Origin: CAYSLC01 sp964431545
GTDB taxonomy: Bacteria; Desulfobacterota; Desulfobacteria; Desulfobacterales; JAABSP01
Direction of reading: 5' to 3'
Assembly: GCA_964431545.1 (NCBI GenBank)
Contig: CAYSLC010000003.1
Span: 1 to 64,000, forward strand
DNA: 64,000 bases
The translations under genes were made by a program, and so were the position numbers. The notes under the pieces were generated by a model. It searched no databases. It was not told the origin of the DNA and saw only the letters and a list, made by a program, of their open reading frames with translations. Positions 33,417 to 42,355 of the stretch are shown one piece after another; positions within the stretch are counted from its first letter, which is position 1, and every line of letters starts with the position of its first letter.

Positions 33417-33866
33417 TCAAGATAGGGAATGGGCCTGGGGAGGTTGCAGCTCCCCGTTTTCAAAGGCCATCCGGATGCTGTCGAGGATGCCGTTGATGAA
33501 GGCGCCGGACTCCTCGGTGCCGAACCGCTTTCCCAGGTTGACCGCCTCGTTGATGGTGACCTTGGGCGGAATGTCCGGACGGTGGAGCAGCTCGTAGACG
33601 GCGATCCGGAGGGCGTTGCGGTCCACGCAGGACATACGGCCGAGCCGCCAGTTGCTGGAAAACCGCCCCACCACCTGGTCGATCTCCGACCGCCGATGGA
33701 TCACCCCGTGGAGGACCTCCTCCAAAAAGGCCTTGCTCTTGGTGGGCGGCGGATAGTTGTCGCAGAAAAGATCGGCCGCCTCCGGGGTGAATCGCCCCTG
33801 CATGTCCATGAAGAACAGGGCCTGGAGCGCCAGCTCCCTCGCCCGGGTTCGGGACCGGACCGTCAT
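33417..33866 (-). CDS. nusB: Transcription antitermination factor NusB
   Basis: A 149-residue all-helical protein. [18 protein letters not shown] at the N-terminus and the C-terminal block [19 protein letters not shown] followed by [13 protein letters not shown] are the family signature. NusB binds NusE (S10) and boxA RNA during rRNA transcription. It starts 3 bp after the ribH stop. The ribH-nusB arrangement is conserved in many bacteria, and trpB2 follows 25 bp later. Confidence 0.95.
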   Translation of the reverse strand: MTVRSRTRARELALQALFFMDMQGRFTPEAADLFCDNYPPPTKSKAFLEEVLHGVIHRRSEIDQVVGRFSSNWRLGRMSCVDRNALRIAVYELLHRPDIPPKVTINEAVNLGKRFGTEESGAFINGILDSIRMAFENGELQPPQAHSLS

Positions 33867-33869
33867 GGG

Positions 33870-34343
33870 TTACGCCTGTTCCACCACCTCGATCAGATTG
33901 GCCATCTCCACCGCCGCCATGGCGGCGCTCCACCCTTTGTTGCCGGCCTTGGTGCCGGCCCGTTCCACGGCCTGTTCGATGGTGTCGGTGGTGAGGATCC
34001 CGAAGATCACCGGGATCCCCGAGTCGAGGCTCACCTTGGCGATCCCCTTGGAGGCCTCGGCGCAGACATAGTCGAAGTGGGGGGTCGATCCGCGGATCAC
34101 CGCCCCCAGACAGATCACGGCGTGATACCGGCCCTTGTCGACCATCTTCCGGGCCAGCAGAGGGATCTCGAAGGCGCCCGGCACCCGGGCCACCTCGATG
34201 TCCTCGTCCCTGGCTCCGCTTCGGATCAGGGCGTCCAGGGCCCCGCCCACCAGACGGTCGGTGATGAAATCATTGAAGCGGCCGACCACCAGGCCGAACC
34301 GCTTCCCCTCGGCGATAAGGTTGCCTTCGATGTTCCTGGGCAT
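33870..34343 (-). CDS. ribH: 6,7-dimethyl-8-ribityllumazine synthase
   Basis: A 157-residue protein of normal length, with AGGAGA before ATG 34343. Recognisable motifs are [53 protein letters not shown] (with the catalytic His) and [18 protein letters not shown]. It joins 5-amino-6-ribitylaminouracil and dihydroxybutanone phosphate in riboflavin synthesis and normally forms a 60-mer shell. It sits between ribBA (120 bp upstream) and nusB. Confidence 0.96.
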   Translation of the reverse strand: MPRNIEGNLIAEGKRFGLVVGRFNDFITDRLVGGALDALIRSGARDEDIEVARVPGAFEIPLLARKMVDKGRYHAVICLGAVIRGSTPHFDYVCAEASKGIAKVSLDSGIPVIFGILTTDTIEQAVERAGTKAGNKGWSAAMAAVEMANLIEVVEQA

Positions 34344-34463
34344 TCTCCTGGGTTCCTTCTCTCGGGCTTTTGAAAAACGGAGTCGGGAAGGCGGCGGGAG
34401 GATCCGCCGGATGGATCGCGGCCGATATCCGCCCCGCCCTCCTTTCCGAAACTCTTCTTAGGG

Positions 34464-35678
34464 TTAGGGATTGGCGTCGATGTTGAGCAGATGGCCCATC
34501 TTGAGCTTCTTGCAGGCCAGATAACACTTGTTGAACTCGTTGGGCTCCACCTGAACCGGGACCTGTTCCACCATGGAGAGCCCGTACCCCTGCAGCCCGA
34601 TCATCTTCTTGGGGTTGTTGGTCAGAAGACGCATCTTCTTGACGCCCAGGGCCACCAAAATCTGGGCGCCGATGCCGTAGTTGCGCAGGTCCGGCTTGAA
34701 CCCGAGCTGTTCGTTGGCCTCCACCGTATCCAGCCCCTGGTCCTGGAGGGCGTAAGCCCGGAGTTTGTTGACCAGGCCGATGCCACGGCCCTCCTGCCGG
34801 ATGTAGAGGAGCACCCCCGCGCCCTCCTTGTCCATCATCTCCATGGTCTTGTGGAGCTGGTCCCCGCAGTCGCACCGCATGGAACCGAAGATGTCCCCGG
34901 TGAGACACTCGGAATGGACCCGCACCAGGATGGGTTTCTCCGGGTCGATCTCCCCCTTGATCATGGCGATGTGGAGGACATCCTCGATGTCGTTTTCAAA
35001 GACCACGGCCCGAAACTCCCCGGCATGGGCGGTGGGGATGACCGTCTCGGCCGCCTTCCGCACGAAGGACTCCTTGCGCATCCGGTATTCGATCAGGTCG
35101 GCGATGGTGCAGATGCCGATGCCGTGCTCCGCGGCGAACTTCTCCAGGGAGGGCATCCGGGCCATGGTGCCGTCGTCGTCCATGATCTCGCAGATCACCG
35201 CCGCCGGCTTCAGGCCGGCCATGCGGGCCAGATCCACGGACCCTTCGGTCTGTCCGGACCGGACCATGACGCCGCCGTTTCTCGCCCTCAGGGGAAAGAC
35301 GTGGCCGGGACGGACCAGGTCCCTGGGCTTGGCGTCGTCGGCCACGGCGGTCTGGATGGTGGTGGCCCGGTCCGCGGCGGAGATCCCGGTGGTGACCCCC
35401 TTCCGGGCCTCGATGGAGACGGTGAACCCGGTGTGGAACCGGGAGGTATTGTTCTCCACCATCAGGGGAAGCTGGAGCCTGTCGACCATCTCCCCGCTCA
35501 TGGCGAGGCAGATCAGCCCCCGGCCGTACCTGGCCATGAAGTTGATGGCCTCGGGGGTGACTCTCTCGGCGGCCATGGTCAGGTCCCCTTCGTTCTCCCG
35601 GTCCTCGTCGTCCACCAGGATGACCATCCGCCCCGCCTTGATCTCCTGGACCGCCTCTTCTATGGTAAGTCGTGACAT
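34464..35678 (-). CDS. ribBA: Bifunctional DHBP synthase/GTP cyclohydrolase II
   Basis: A 404-residue two-domain enzyme from ATG 35678 ([18 protein letters not shown]). The N-terminal RibB half has [12 protein letters not shown] and [10 protein letters not shown]. The C-terminal RibA half has [20 protein letters not shown], whose three cysteines bind zinc, and [18 protein letters not shown]. Both catalytic halves look intact, so it feeds both branches of riboflavin synthesis, from GTP and ribulose 5-phosphate. It lies 43 bp after ribE in the cluster. Confidence 0.96.
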   Translation of the reverse strand: MSRLTIEEAVQEIKAGRMVILVDDEDRENEGDLTMAAERVTPEAINFMARYGRGLICLAMSGEMVDRLQLPLMVENNTSRFHTGFTVSIEARKGVTTGISAADRATTIQTAVADDAKPRDLVRPGHVFPLRARNGGVMVRSGQTEGSVDLARMAGLKPAAVICEIMDDDGTMARMPSLEKFAAEHGIGICTIADLIEYRMRKESFVRKAAETVIPTAHAGEFRAVVFENDIEDVLHIAMIKGEIDPEKPILVRVHSECLTGDIFGSMRCDCGDQLHKTMEMMDKEGAGVLLYIRQEGRGIGLVNKLRAYALQDQGLDTVEANEQLGFKPDLRNYGIGAQILVALGVKKMRLLTNNPKKMIGLQGYGLSMVEQVPVQVEPNEFNKCYLACKKLKMGHLLNIDANP

Positions 35679-35721
35679 GTGCTTCTCTTTACTCCAAAAA
35701 AACCGTTTGAAAATTGGACAT

Positions 35722-36378
35722 TCAAAGGAACCCGCTCCGCTGGAGCATCTCCCTGTCGATGCCGCCGCCCCCGGTGGCGCCGGCCGGCCGCCCCTCCCGG
35801 ACGAAGCGTTCCACATACTTTCCGATCATGTCGGTCTCGATGTTCACCGGATCGCCGGGCCGCTTCCATCCCACCGTGGTCAAATCCGCGGTGTGGGGAA
35901 TGACGCTCACCGAAAACCGCCCCCGTTCGCAGGTGTTGATGGTCAGACTGATGCCGTCGACGGCCACGGAACCCTTGGGGATCATGTACCGGGAAAGGCG
36001 CTCGGGAACGGTGAAGGCGAGGACCACGGCGTTTCCCTCGGGGGTCCGGGAGGAGAGGCTCCCCACCCCGTCGATGTGGCCCGAGACCAGGTGGCCGTCG
36101 ATCCGGTCGGACAGGCGCATGGCCCGCTCCAGATTGACCCGCTCCCCGATCCGGGCCCGGCCGAAGGTGGACCGGGAGAGGGTCTCCGGGGAGACGTCCG
36201 CCGTGAACCCCCGGTCCTCCAGGGTCACCGCCGTGAGGCAGGCACCGTTGACGGCGATGCTGTCGCCGATCCGGGTCCCCGCCAGGGGGAAGTCGGACGT
36301 CAGGGTGAGCCGCTTTCCGCCTCCCTGGGACCGGATGGCGGTGATGGTTCCCAAACCCTCGATGATGCCGGTGAACAT
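35722..36378 (-). CDS. ribE: Riboflavin synthase alpha chain
   Basis: A 218-residue protein. ATG 36378 gives the canonical N-terminus [12 protein letters not shown] and is preceded by GGAAG. The internal duplication of two barrel halves is visible: [11 protein letters not shown] and [10 protein letters not shown] in the first, [11 protein letters not shown] and YVERFV in the second. It dismutates two lumazines to riboflavin. It is the first gene of ribE-ribBA-ribH-nusB. A ribD gene, usual at this place in related bacteria, is absent. Confidence 0.95.
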   Translation of the reverse strand: MFTGIIEGLGTITAIRSQGGGKRLTLTSDFPLAGTRIGDSIAVNGACLTAVTLEDRGFTADVSPETLSRSTFGRARIGERVNLERAMRLSDRIDGHLVSGHIDGVGSLSSRTPEGNAVVLAFTVPERLSRYMIPKGSVAVDGISLTINTCERGRFSVSVIPHTADLTTVGWKRPGDPVNIETDMIGKYVERFVREGRPAGATGGGGIDREMLQRSGFL

Positions 36379-36681
36379 ATCTTCCAACCGATGGTCGCCT
36401 TGGCCCGCTCTCGGCCGCCGGACCCGCCGCCCCCGCCGGGCGACCGGGCCGATCCATCACTGGGGGCGGCCGTCGAAAACGTGCCCATATATAGAGGGAT
36501 AAGGCCGGATAGTCAAAGGAAAACTTTCGGAAAGCGGGACCGACGGGGGGCCTCCCGCCGCCGTCCCTCCTTTCGGAAAAAAGCCTTGCGCGCGGTCGGA
36601 GATCTATGGTTATGTTCAGACAGGGATCTGAAGGACCGTCCAAAAAACCGATTTTGGGATGTTTCAAAAAAGGAGATGGCC
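36379..36681. other. Divergent 303-bp promoter region, rib cluster and MEMO gene
   Basis: This gap separates ribE (reverse) from the MEMO gene (forward). It holds the rib promoter at 36488-36516 and a GC-rich leader of about 100 bases. I looked on the reverse strand for the conserved FMN riboswitch core before ribE and did not find it. Confidence 0.5.
36488..36516 (-). promoter_or_regulatory. Predicted sigma-70 promoter of the riboflavin cluster
   Basis: On the reverse strand TTGACT (36516-36511) is followed after exactly 17 bases by TATATA (36493-36488), giving an mRNA leader of roughly 100 bases before ribE. Predicted from sequence only. Confidence 0.55.
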
Positions 36682-37524
36682 ATGAAGATCAGGAAGGCAA
36701 AGTTCGCGGGCAGTTGGTATCCCCGATCCGCCGCCGCCTGTGAAAAGGAGATCGAGACGTTCCTTGCCGACGCCAAGGGGAACTGCCCCGGAACGGGCGG
36801 CACCATCGGGGGGATCGTCCCCCACGCCGGATGGGTCTTTTCGGGGGGCATCGCCTGCAACGTGATCCACTGCATCGCCCGGGAGCCGGGGGTCGATACG
36901 GTGGCGGTCTTCGGGATGCACCTGCCGCCGGGGGCCCCCAACCACATCATGCCGGAGGGGGCCTGGGAGACGCCCCTGGGGCCCATGCACATCGACGAGG
37001 AGATGTGCCGGATCCTCATGGACCGCTTCCCCTTCAACGTGGAGAGCTTTCCCCACGACAACACCATCGAACTCCAGCTCCCCTTCCTCAAATACTTCTT
37101 CCCCAAGGCGGCCCTGGTGCCGCTGGGGGTGCCGCCCTCCAAGAAATCCCTGGAGATCGGCCGGGCCGTGGCCGGAATCGCCGGGGAGACGGGACGTCGG
37201 ATCAAGGTGCTCGGCTCCACCGATCTGACCCACTACGGGGCCAACTACGGGTTCGAGCCCCAGGGGCGGGGGCGGGAGGCGATCGACTGGGTCCGGTATG
37301 AAAACGACCGGCGGGCCGTGGAGACGATGCTGGAGATGGACCCCGAGGCGCTGATCCGGGAGTCCCTGGACAACCAGAACGCCTGCTGCGGCGGCGCCGC
37401 GGCCACGGCCATCGCGGCGGGAAAGGCCCTGGGTTCCAAGGGGGCGGAATCCGTGGCCTACGCCACCAGCTATGAGAAGAGCCCCGGGGACAGCTTCGTG
37501 GGATATGCCGGCATCGTCTTTTAG
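36682..37524 (+). CDS. amrB: MEMO-family protein (AmmeMemoRadiSam system protein B)
   Basis: A 280-residue protein of the MEMO family, from ATG 36682 ([14 protein letters not shown]), with GGAG just upstream. It keeps the family's metal-binding histidines: [12 protein letters not shown] near residue 48, [16 protein letters not shown] near 118 and [14 protein letters not shown] near 185. MEMO proteins are structurally related to extradiol dioxygenases; the eukaryotic one binds copper/iron. The bacterial three-gene set also includes AMMECR1 and a radical SAM protein, and neither is in this window. The HAD-AIRS gene overlaps its 3' end by 20 bp, suggesting coupling. Confidence 0.9.
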   Translation: MKIRKAKFAGSWYPRSAAACEKEIETFLADAKGNCPGTGGTIGGIVPHAGWVFSGGIACNVIHCIAREPGVDTVAVFGMHLPPGAPNHIMPEGAWETPLGPMHIDEEMCRILMDRFPFNVESFPHDNTIELQLPFLKYFFPKAALVPLGVPPSKKSLEIGRAVAGIAGETGRRIKVLGSTDLTHYGANYGFEPQGRGREAIDWVRYENDRRAVETMLEMDPEALIRESLDNQNACCGGAAATAIAAGKALGSKGAESVAYATSYEKSPGDSFVGYAGIVF

Positions 37525-39157
37525 AGGGGTCCGGGGGACCCGGGCCGGGCGCCCCTTCCGGATCGAGGGAGTCCTCTTCGACTTCGACGGCACCCTCACC
37601 CGTCCCGGGGCCCTCGACTTCGTGGCGATCAAGAAACAGATGGGCTGCCCGGCCGGGGAGCCGCTGCTGGAGTTCATCGAGAAGATCGCCGACGCGGGGG
37701 AACAACGCCGGGCCCGGGAGACGCTCGACCGGTTCGAGATGGCCGCCGCGGCCCTGGCCCGGCCCAACCCCGGCGCCGAGGCGCTCGTGGGGCGGCTCCG
37801 GGCCAGGGGGCTCAAAATCGGGATCCTCACCAGAAACACCCGGGCGGCCGTGGACGCATCCCTGGCGAACTTCCGGGAGATCGACGCCGGCCTTTTCGAC
37901 GCGATCCTCTCCCGGGACGACGCCGCGTCCCCCAAGCCGAGCGGGGAAGGGGTCCTCCTGGCCGCGGAGCGGATGGGGGTGGATCCCGCCCACCTGCTCG
38001 TGGTGGGGGATTTCATCTTCGATGTCCAGGCCGGCCGGGCCGCCGGGGCCCTCACGGCGTTTCTGGAGAACGGCAGGGGTCCGGCCGGCGCCGGGGAGGA
38101 GGGCGACTTCACCGTCTCCGACCTCTCCGCGCTCCGGCCCCTGATCCGGCTGGGCGCGCCGCTTCCGCCGGGAAAGTTTCCCAACGCCCTCCTACGGGAG
38201 TTTCTGGACGGTTTCGAGTTCCAGGACCCCTCCCTGATCATCAACCCCGGCATCGGAGAGGACATCGCCGCCGTGGACGTGGGGGACGAGGAGGTGCTCA
38301 TCCTCAAATCGGACCCCATCACCTTCGTCACCGACGCCGTCGGCCACTACGCGGTCCTCATCAACGCCAACGACATCGCCACCTCCGGGGCCGTGCCCCG
38401 GTGGCTCCTGGCCACCCTCCTCTTCCCCCCGGGCATGAGCGCCTCGGAGATCTTCGCGGTGATGTACGACGTAAAGGACGTCTGCCGGGAGTGGGGGATC
38501 ACCCTGTGCGGCGGCCACACCGAGATCACCGACGCGGTGACCCGACCGGTGGTCTCCGGCACCCTGGCCGGCACCGTGGGCCGGAAGGACCTCATCGACA
38601 AGGCGGCCATGCGGCCCGGGGACCGGGTTCTGCTCACCAAGGGGGTGGCGGTGGAGGGGACCACCATCATCGCCCGGGAGCTGGGCGACCGGCTCTCCGA
38701 ACTCGGCGTGACCGAAGGGGAGATCGAGACCTGCAAGGGGTTCCTGGCCGACATCGGAGTCCTGACCGAGGCCCGGATCGCGGCGGCGTGCGAAGGGACC
38801 AGCGCCATGCACGACGTCACCGAGGGGGGCCTGGCCACGGCCCTGGGGGAGCTGGCCATCGCCGGCGGACACCGGATCCGGATCCGCATGGAGGCGATCC
38901 CGATCTTCCCGGAGACCGAGAAGATCGGCCGGCTGATGGGGTTCGACCCCCTTGGACTCATCGGCTCCGGAAGCCTGCTCATCTGCTGCCGCCCGGACCA
39001 CTGCGACGGACTTCTCCACCGGATCCGGGACGCCGGCATCCCCGTCACCATCATCGGAGAGGTGGCCGAAGCCGGGGAAGGGATCGAGGCGACCCGGGAT
39101 GGTGCGCCGGCCGAATGGCCGAGGTTCGAGGTGGACGAACTGACACGGCTGTTCTGA
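37505..39157 (+). CDS. HAD phosphatase fused to AIR-synthase-like (PurM/HypE-type) domain
   Basis: About 550 residues, with a probable start at ATG 37505 inside the end of the MEMO gene; a start 33 bases further up is also open. Residues 15-200 are a HAD hydrolase: [11 protein letters not shown] (nucleophile Asp), ILTRNTRA, then [18 protein letters not shown] and [16 protein letters not shown]. Residues 210-550 are an AIR-synthase-related ATP-binding fold with [43 protein letters not shown] and [17 protein letters not shown]. PurM, HypE, SelD and ThiL share this fold and phosphorylate or dehydrate an acid or amide. Which metabolite this fusion handles is unknown. A helicase-like gene follows. 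Confidence 0.82.
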   Translation: MPASSFRGVRGTRAGRPFRIEGVLFDFDGTLTRPGALDFVAIKKQMGCPAGEPLLEFIEKIADAGEQRRARETLDRFEMAAAALARPNPGAEALVGRLRARGLKIGILTRNTRAAVDASLANFREIDAGLFDAILSRDDAASPKPSGEGVLLAAERMGVDPAHLLVVGDFIFDVQAGRAAGALTAFLENGRGPAGAGEEGDFTVSDLSALRPLIRLGAPLPPGKFPNALLREFLDGFEFQDPSLIINPGIGEDIAAVDVGDEEVLILKSDPITFVTDAVGHYAVLINANDIATSGAVPRWLLATLLFPPGMSASEIFAVMYDVKDVCREWGITLCGGHTEITDAVTRPVVSGTLAGTVGRKDLIDKAAMRPGDRVLLTKGVAVEGTTIIARELGDRLSELGVTEGEIETCKGFLADIGVLTEARIAAACEGTSAMHDVTEGGLATALGELAIAGGHRIRIRMEAIPIFPETEKIGRLMGFDPLGLIGSGSLLICCRPDHCDGLLHRIRDAGIPVTIIGEVAEAGEGIEATRDGAPAEWPRFEVDELTRLF

Positions 39158-39223
39158 TGGAGGGCCGCGACGTTCTCCAATCGGGTGGACCCATCCCGTC
39201 CAGGACAGATGCGGAGGCCGCCA

Positions 39224-41461
39224 TTGATCGATGACAAACTCGGAAAGCTTCTAAACGGCGACGGTCCGACCCGGCCGCCGTACCCCTCCGAAGGGGCGGA
39301 CCGGCTGGCGGATCACTGGATCCGGGATCTGCTGGCGGGCACCGATATCCTGGCCTTTGCCCCGCCGGGATCGGGGAAGACGGGCCTGGCCCTCTCGGTT
39401 TTGGGACGGCTCGATCCCGGCATGCCGGCCCTCTACGTCGGCCCCCGCCTCACGCCGTTTTCCGCAGTCCGCATGGCTTCGGCCCTGGAGGCCCTCGGCC
39501 GGACCGTCGCGTCCGCCTTTTGGGAGAGCCCCGTTTCCGCCGGCCGGATCCTGGGACGGCCGGACGATCTCCGGGGCCGGCCCCTGCCCCGGCTCGGCCT
39601 CCTGATCCTGGACGATCTCCAGGAGATCCGCTCGCCGGACCTCGGTCCCGACCTGGAGCGGCTCCTCCTCCGCCTGCCGGCGGACCTCCCCATCCTCTAC
39701 CTCTGCGACGCCCTCTCCGACCCCGAGGAGGCGGCGGCATGGCTCCGGGCGGCCCGAAACCGGCCCTGCCGGACGGAGACGCCCGATCTTCCGGAGATGC
39801 CCAGGATTCCGGCCCTCTTTTCCCCGGACGGGGAGATGGCGCCGCTGGTGGACCGCAAACGGGTGGCGGGGAAGGCCAAAAAGCTCCTCAAGGGCCGGGA
39901 GCCGGTCCCGGACCCGGCGTCGGGCCGGTTCCTCCGGATTCTGGCGACGGCGCTGCGGGGGGCGGATCTGGTCCCCGCCCTGGTCCTGATGACCACCCCC
40001 GAACGGTGCGACCGGGCCGCCCAGGCCTGCCCCAAGGGGGAGTCCCCGTCCACCGCCGGAGATCTCCTCACCCATCCCCGGATCACGGCCATCCTGGACG
40101 GCTCCCCGATTCTCAAGGACTATCGGGCCCTCCGCGCCGCCCTTTCCCGGGGGGCGGCCCCCCTCCACGACGGCCACCATCCCCTCTGGAACCGGCTGGT
40201 GGAGGAGTTGCTCTCCCTGGGGGCCGTGGACCTTGTCTTCGCCCCGCCGGGGCCGGCGGGCCGGATGATCCGGCGGTTCCGGTCCGTGCTCTTCGCCGCC
40301 ACCGGCACGGAGCCCGACCCCCTGGCCCGGAACCGCCTCGACGAATGGGAGACGGACCGGCTCCTCCGGCTGGCCGGCCGGCCGGGAACCGACCCGGCCG
40401 GCTGCATCGCCGCCGTCCACGCCGCCGACGTCGATCCGGTCTTCCTCAAGGACCAGTTGATCCGGCCGCCCCGCCGCCTCTCCGCCACCCTCCGGTGCGA
40501 CCTCCGGACCACCCTGACCCTACTGGCCATGGGCGGCGATCCGGCCGAGACCTTGAAACGGACCTTCATCGGCCACCGCCGTCCCGATTTCGGCCGATTC
40601 TGCGCCGAGGCCATGGCCGCCGATCTGGCCGAGGAGGTGACCCGGCCGGCATGCAGCGGCCATCTCCAGACCGTGGCCGCCCTCAAGGACCTGCGCCTGA
40701 AGCTGGAAATGCGCCTGGGCCGGCTGGAAAACGAAGCCAAATCGGCCTCCGGCCGCCACCGAGCCGGCGTTCTGAACGAAAAAACGGCCCGGGAGAGCCT
40801 CCTGCGCCGCCTGCCCTGCGAGGCGTGTCCCCACCACGATCTCTGCCACGGCCGGGGGACCCGGCGGTTCCGGGAGGCCATCGCCTCCTTCTACGGGATG
40901 GCCCCCCGGCTCCGGCAGAGCCTGACCGGCCTCCTGTACGATTTTGACCACCACCTTTCCTGTCTTTCGGACTTCGGCATGATCGCCCCGCCGACGGGGC
41001 TCTCCAGGGAGGGCTGGATCGCCTTTCGGACCGGCCTGGGGGCGCCCCAGCCGCTGACGGAGTGCCTCCGGGAAGGAGCGTTGACGCTCGGGACGCCGGG
41101 TGGAGACCCTGGGGAGGACATCTCCCAGGCCCTGGTGGGGGGATTCACGGAGGGGGCGGCCGCGCCGTTTCCTCCCGGTACGGCCGAGGCCCTGGCGGAC
41201 GGGTTCCGGGAGCTTCGACCCCACTGGGACGGGCTGGAACCGGTCCTCGGGAAGACCCAGGAGGCGCTGCTGCGGTTCGGCGTCCTGGCTCCGGACTACG
41301 ACCATGCCGCCTCGGCGACGATCCTGGCCTGGCGCCGGGGCGTCGATCCGGAGACCCTGGCCATCAGAACCGGCCTGACCCACGGGGCCCTCTCCCGGCT
41401 CTGCGAAGGAGCCGTCGACCTGTGGCGCCGGGTGATGTCCGTCGGCGGCGCCGATTCATGA
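39224..41461 (+). CDS. Degenerate Ski2-like superfamily 2 helicase with zinc-type Cys cluster
   Basis: A 745-residue protein. A TTG start at 39224 (MIDDKLGKLLNGDGPTRP) lies 6 bases after a perfect GGAGG and is preferred over upstream ATGs. Walker A is LAFAPPGSGKTGLAL near residue 45. Motif II reads LILDDLQEI instead of DExH. The C-terminal helicase half is poorly conserved and lacks an obvious QRxGRxGR. A Cys cluster CEACPHHDLCHGR lies near residue 530. The last 150 residues (EDISQALVGGFTEG ... FGVLAPDYDHAASATILAWR in outline) resemble the DSHCT region of Mtr4/Ski2 proteins. It may be an RNA helicase relative that lost strong unwinding activity. It lies 66 bp after the HAD-AIRS gene. Confidence 0.6.
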   Translation: MIDDKLGKLLNGDGPTRPPYPSEGADRLADHWIRDLLAGTDILAFAPPGSGKTGLALSVLGRLDPGMPALYVGPRLTPFSAVRMASALEALGRTVASAFWESPVSAGRILGRPDDLRGRPLPRLGLLILDDLQEIRSPDLGPDLERLLLRLPADLPILYLCDALSDPEEAAAWLRAARNRPCRTETPDLPEMPRIPALFSPDGEMAPLVDRKRVAGKAKKLLKGREPVPDPASGRFLRILATALRGADLVPALVLMTTPERCDRAAQACPKGESPSTAGDLLTHPRITAILDGSPILKDYRALRAALSRGAAPLHDGHHPLWNRLVEELLSLGAVDLVFAPPGPAGRMIRRFRSVLFAATGTEPDPLARNRLDEWETDRLLRLAGRPGTDPAGCIAAVHAADVDPVFLKDQLIRPPRRLSATLRCDLRTTLTLLAMGGDPAETLKRTFIGHRRPDFGRFCAEAMAADLAEEVTRPACSGHLQTVAALKDLRLKLEMRLGRLENEAKSASGRHRAGVLNEKTARESLLRRLPCEACPHHDLCHGRGTRRFREAIASFYGMAPRLRQSLTGLLYDFDHHLSCLSDFGMIAPPTGLSREGWIAFRTGLGAPQPLTECLREGALTLGTPGGDPGEDISQALVGGFTEGAAAPFPPGTAEALADGFRELRPHWDGLEPVLGKTQEALLRFGVLAPDYDHAASATILAWRRGVDPETLAIRTGLTHGALSRLCEGAVDLWRRVMSVGGADS

Positions 41462-41502
41462 ACCGGGGTGAAGTCAAAACGCGGGCGGAATCAATCCTTT
41501 TC

Positions 41503-41862
41503 TTACCCCATGCCCGGAAAAGTGATTACCTGCCTGCACCCGTCCACAACGTCCACGATCTTTCCCTGGCCGAGCGTACCGATCTTCTCAAGGAGTCTGG
41601 TTTTGCTCACGGTGGCCATCTGGCTGACGACGACCACGCTGGCCTTCGGTAGATTGGCGGTCCCCTTCCCGAGCCGGACATTTCCCGGCACCCGGGCAAG
41701 TTTCAAGTTCGACGTCAAGAGGCTGACCACCGTGGTCTGGATTCGGCTCCGATTGAGGATGTCGTTCTGGATGACCACCGCCGGTCTCATGCCGGAGGGG
41801 CCGGAATCGTCCGACCGTCCGAATTCGACCCAGTAAACGTCACCCTGGAGCGGCGTTACCAC
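41503..41862 (-). CDS. mazF: MazF/PemK-type endoribonuclease toxin
   Basis: A 119-residue protein with the MazF/PemK pattern: PLQGDVYWVEFGRSDDSGPS near the start, the GMRPAVVIQNDILN stretch with the catalytic Arg, and VVVVSQMATVSKTRLLEKIG in the last third. It cleaves mRNA at short motifs. Its start overlaps the antitoxin gene by 7 bp. The gene runs convergently with the Ski2-like gene. Confidence 0.92.
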   Translation of the reverse strand: MVTPLQGDVYWVEFGRSDDSGPSGMRPAVVIQNDILNRSRIQTTVVSLLTSNLKLARVPGNVRLGKGTANLPKASVVVVSQMATVSKTRLLEKIGTLGQGKIVDVVDGCRQVITFPGMG

Positions 41863-42110
41863 GGCAGTTCATCCACCGTCGTGTTCTCGGCGACGACTTC
41901 GGCCATGAGAAGCTGCTCCCGGGCGATCTCCTTGTCTTCAAACGCCCGGTTGACTTGCGCAATATATTCCCGTTCCTTGTCCCGCCTCAACTTTTCGACG
42001 AGCGCCTCGGTGACCAGGTGGCTCAGCTTGATCTTTTCCCTGGACGCCACTTCATGGATCCGGGCATGAATGTCTTCCGGAATCGTCACGCTCAGTTTGG
42101 AATGGCTCAT
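41856..42110 (-). CDS. Ribbon-helix-helix antitoxin of MazF
   Basis: An 84-residue protein from ATG 42110 (MSHSKLSVTIPEDIHARIHE) with AGGAG 7 bases upstream. The KLSVTIPEDIHARIHEVA stretch is a ribbon-helix-helix DNA-binding N-terminus; the rest is a charged helix for toxin binding (EIAREQLLMAEVVAENTTVD). It should neutralise the downstream MazF and autorepress. It is RHH-type rather than an AbrB-type MazE. Confidence 0.85.
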   Translation of the reverse strand: MSHSKLSVTIPEDIHARIHEVASREKIKLSHLVTEALVEKLRRDKEREYIAQVNRAFEDKEIAREQLLMAEVVAENTTVDELPW

Positions 42111-42148
42111 ATTTGTTCTCCTGATGTCGTCGGTTTGCTGTCCCATAA

Positions 42149-42176
42149 ATAATCATACAATTTATCGCTCTGTCAA
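42149..42176 (-). promoter_or_regulatory. Predicted promoter of the mazEF-like pair
   Basis: On the reverse strand a perfect TTGACA (42176-42171) precedes GATTAT (42154-42149) with a 16-base spacer in an AT-rich patch about 40 bp before the antitoxin ATG. Antitoxin binding sites are expected to overlap it. Confidence 0.5.
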
Positions 42177-42331
42177 CAGGATTTTCACCCCCGATTTCCA
42201 TGGGATACGGATAGACATGGGGATGCCCGCGGCCGGTTGACCAATCGAAACCGCTTCCGAATTGGACAGGCGGCGAATCGGTCGATCCGTGCGATCCGCC
42301 CGTCAAGATCACAGGACCCGTCCGGCGCCAG

Positions 42332-42355
42332 AAAAGAATCGGCCTCGAACGAGGC
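42332..42355 (-). terminator. Possible rho-independent terminator of the TIR-NACHT gene
   Basis: Immediately after the stop codon on the reverse strand GCCTCG-TT-CGAGGC (42355-42342) can form a tight hairpin, followed by a T-rich tail (GATTCTTTTC). The stem is only 6 bp, so this is a weak prediction. Confidence 0.4.

Noticed and set aside
36379..36520. FMN riboswitch before ribE
   Set aside because: The conserved core could not be found by eye on the reverse strand; a covariance search would be decisive.
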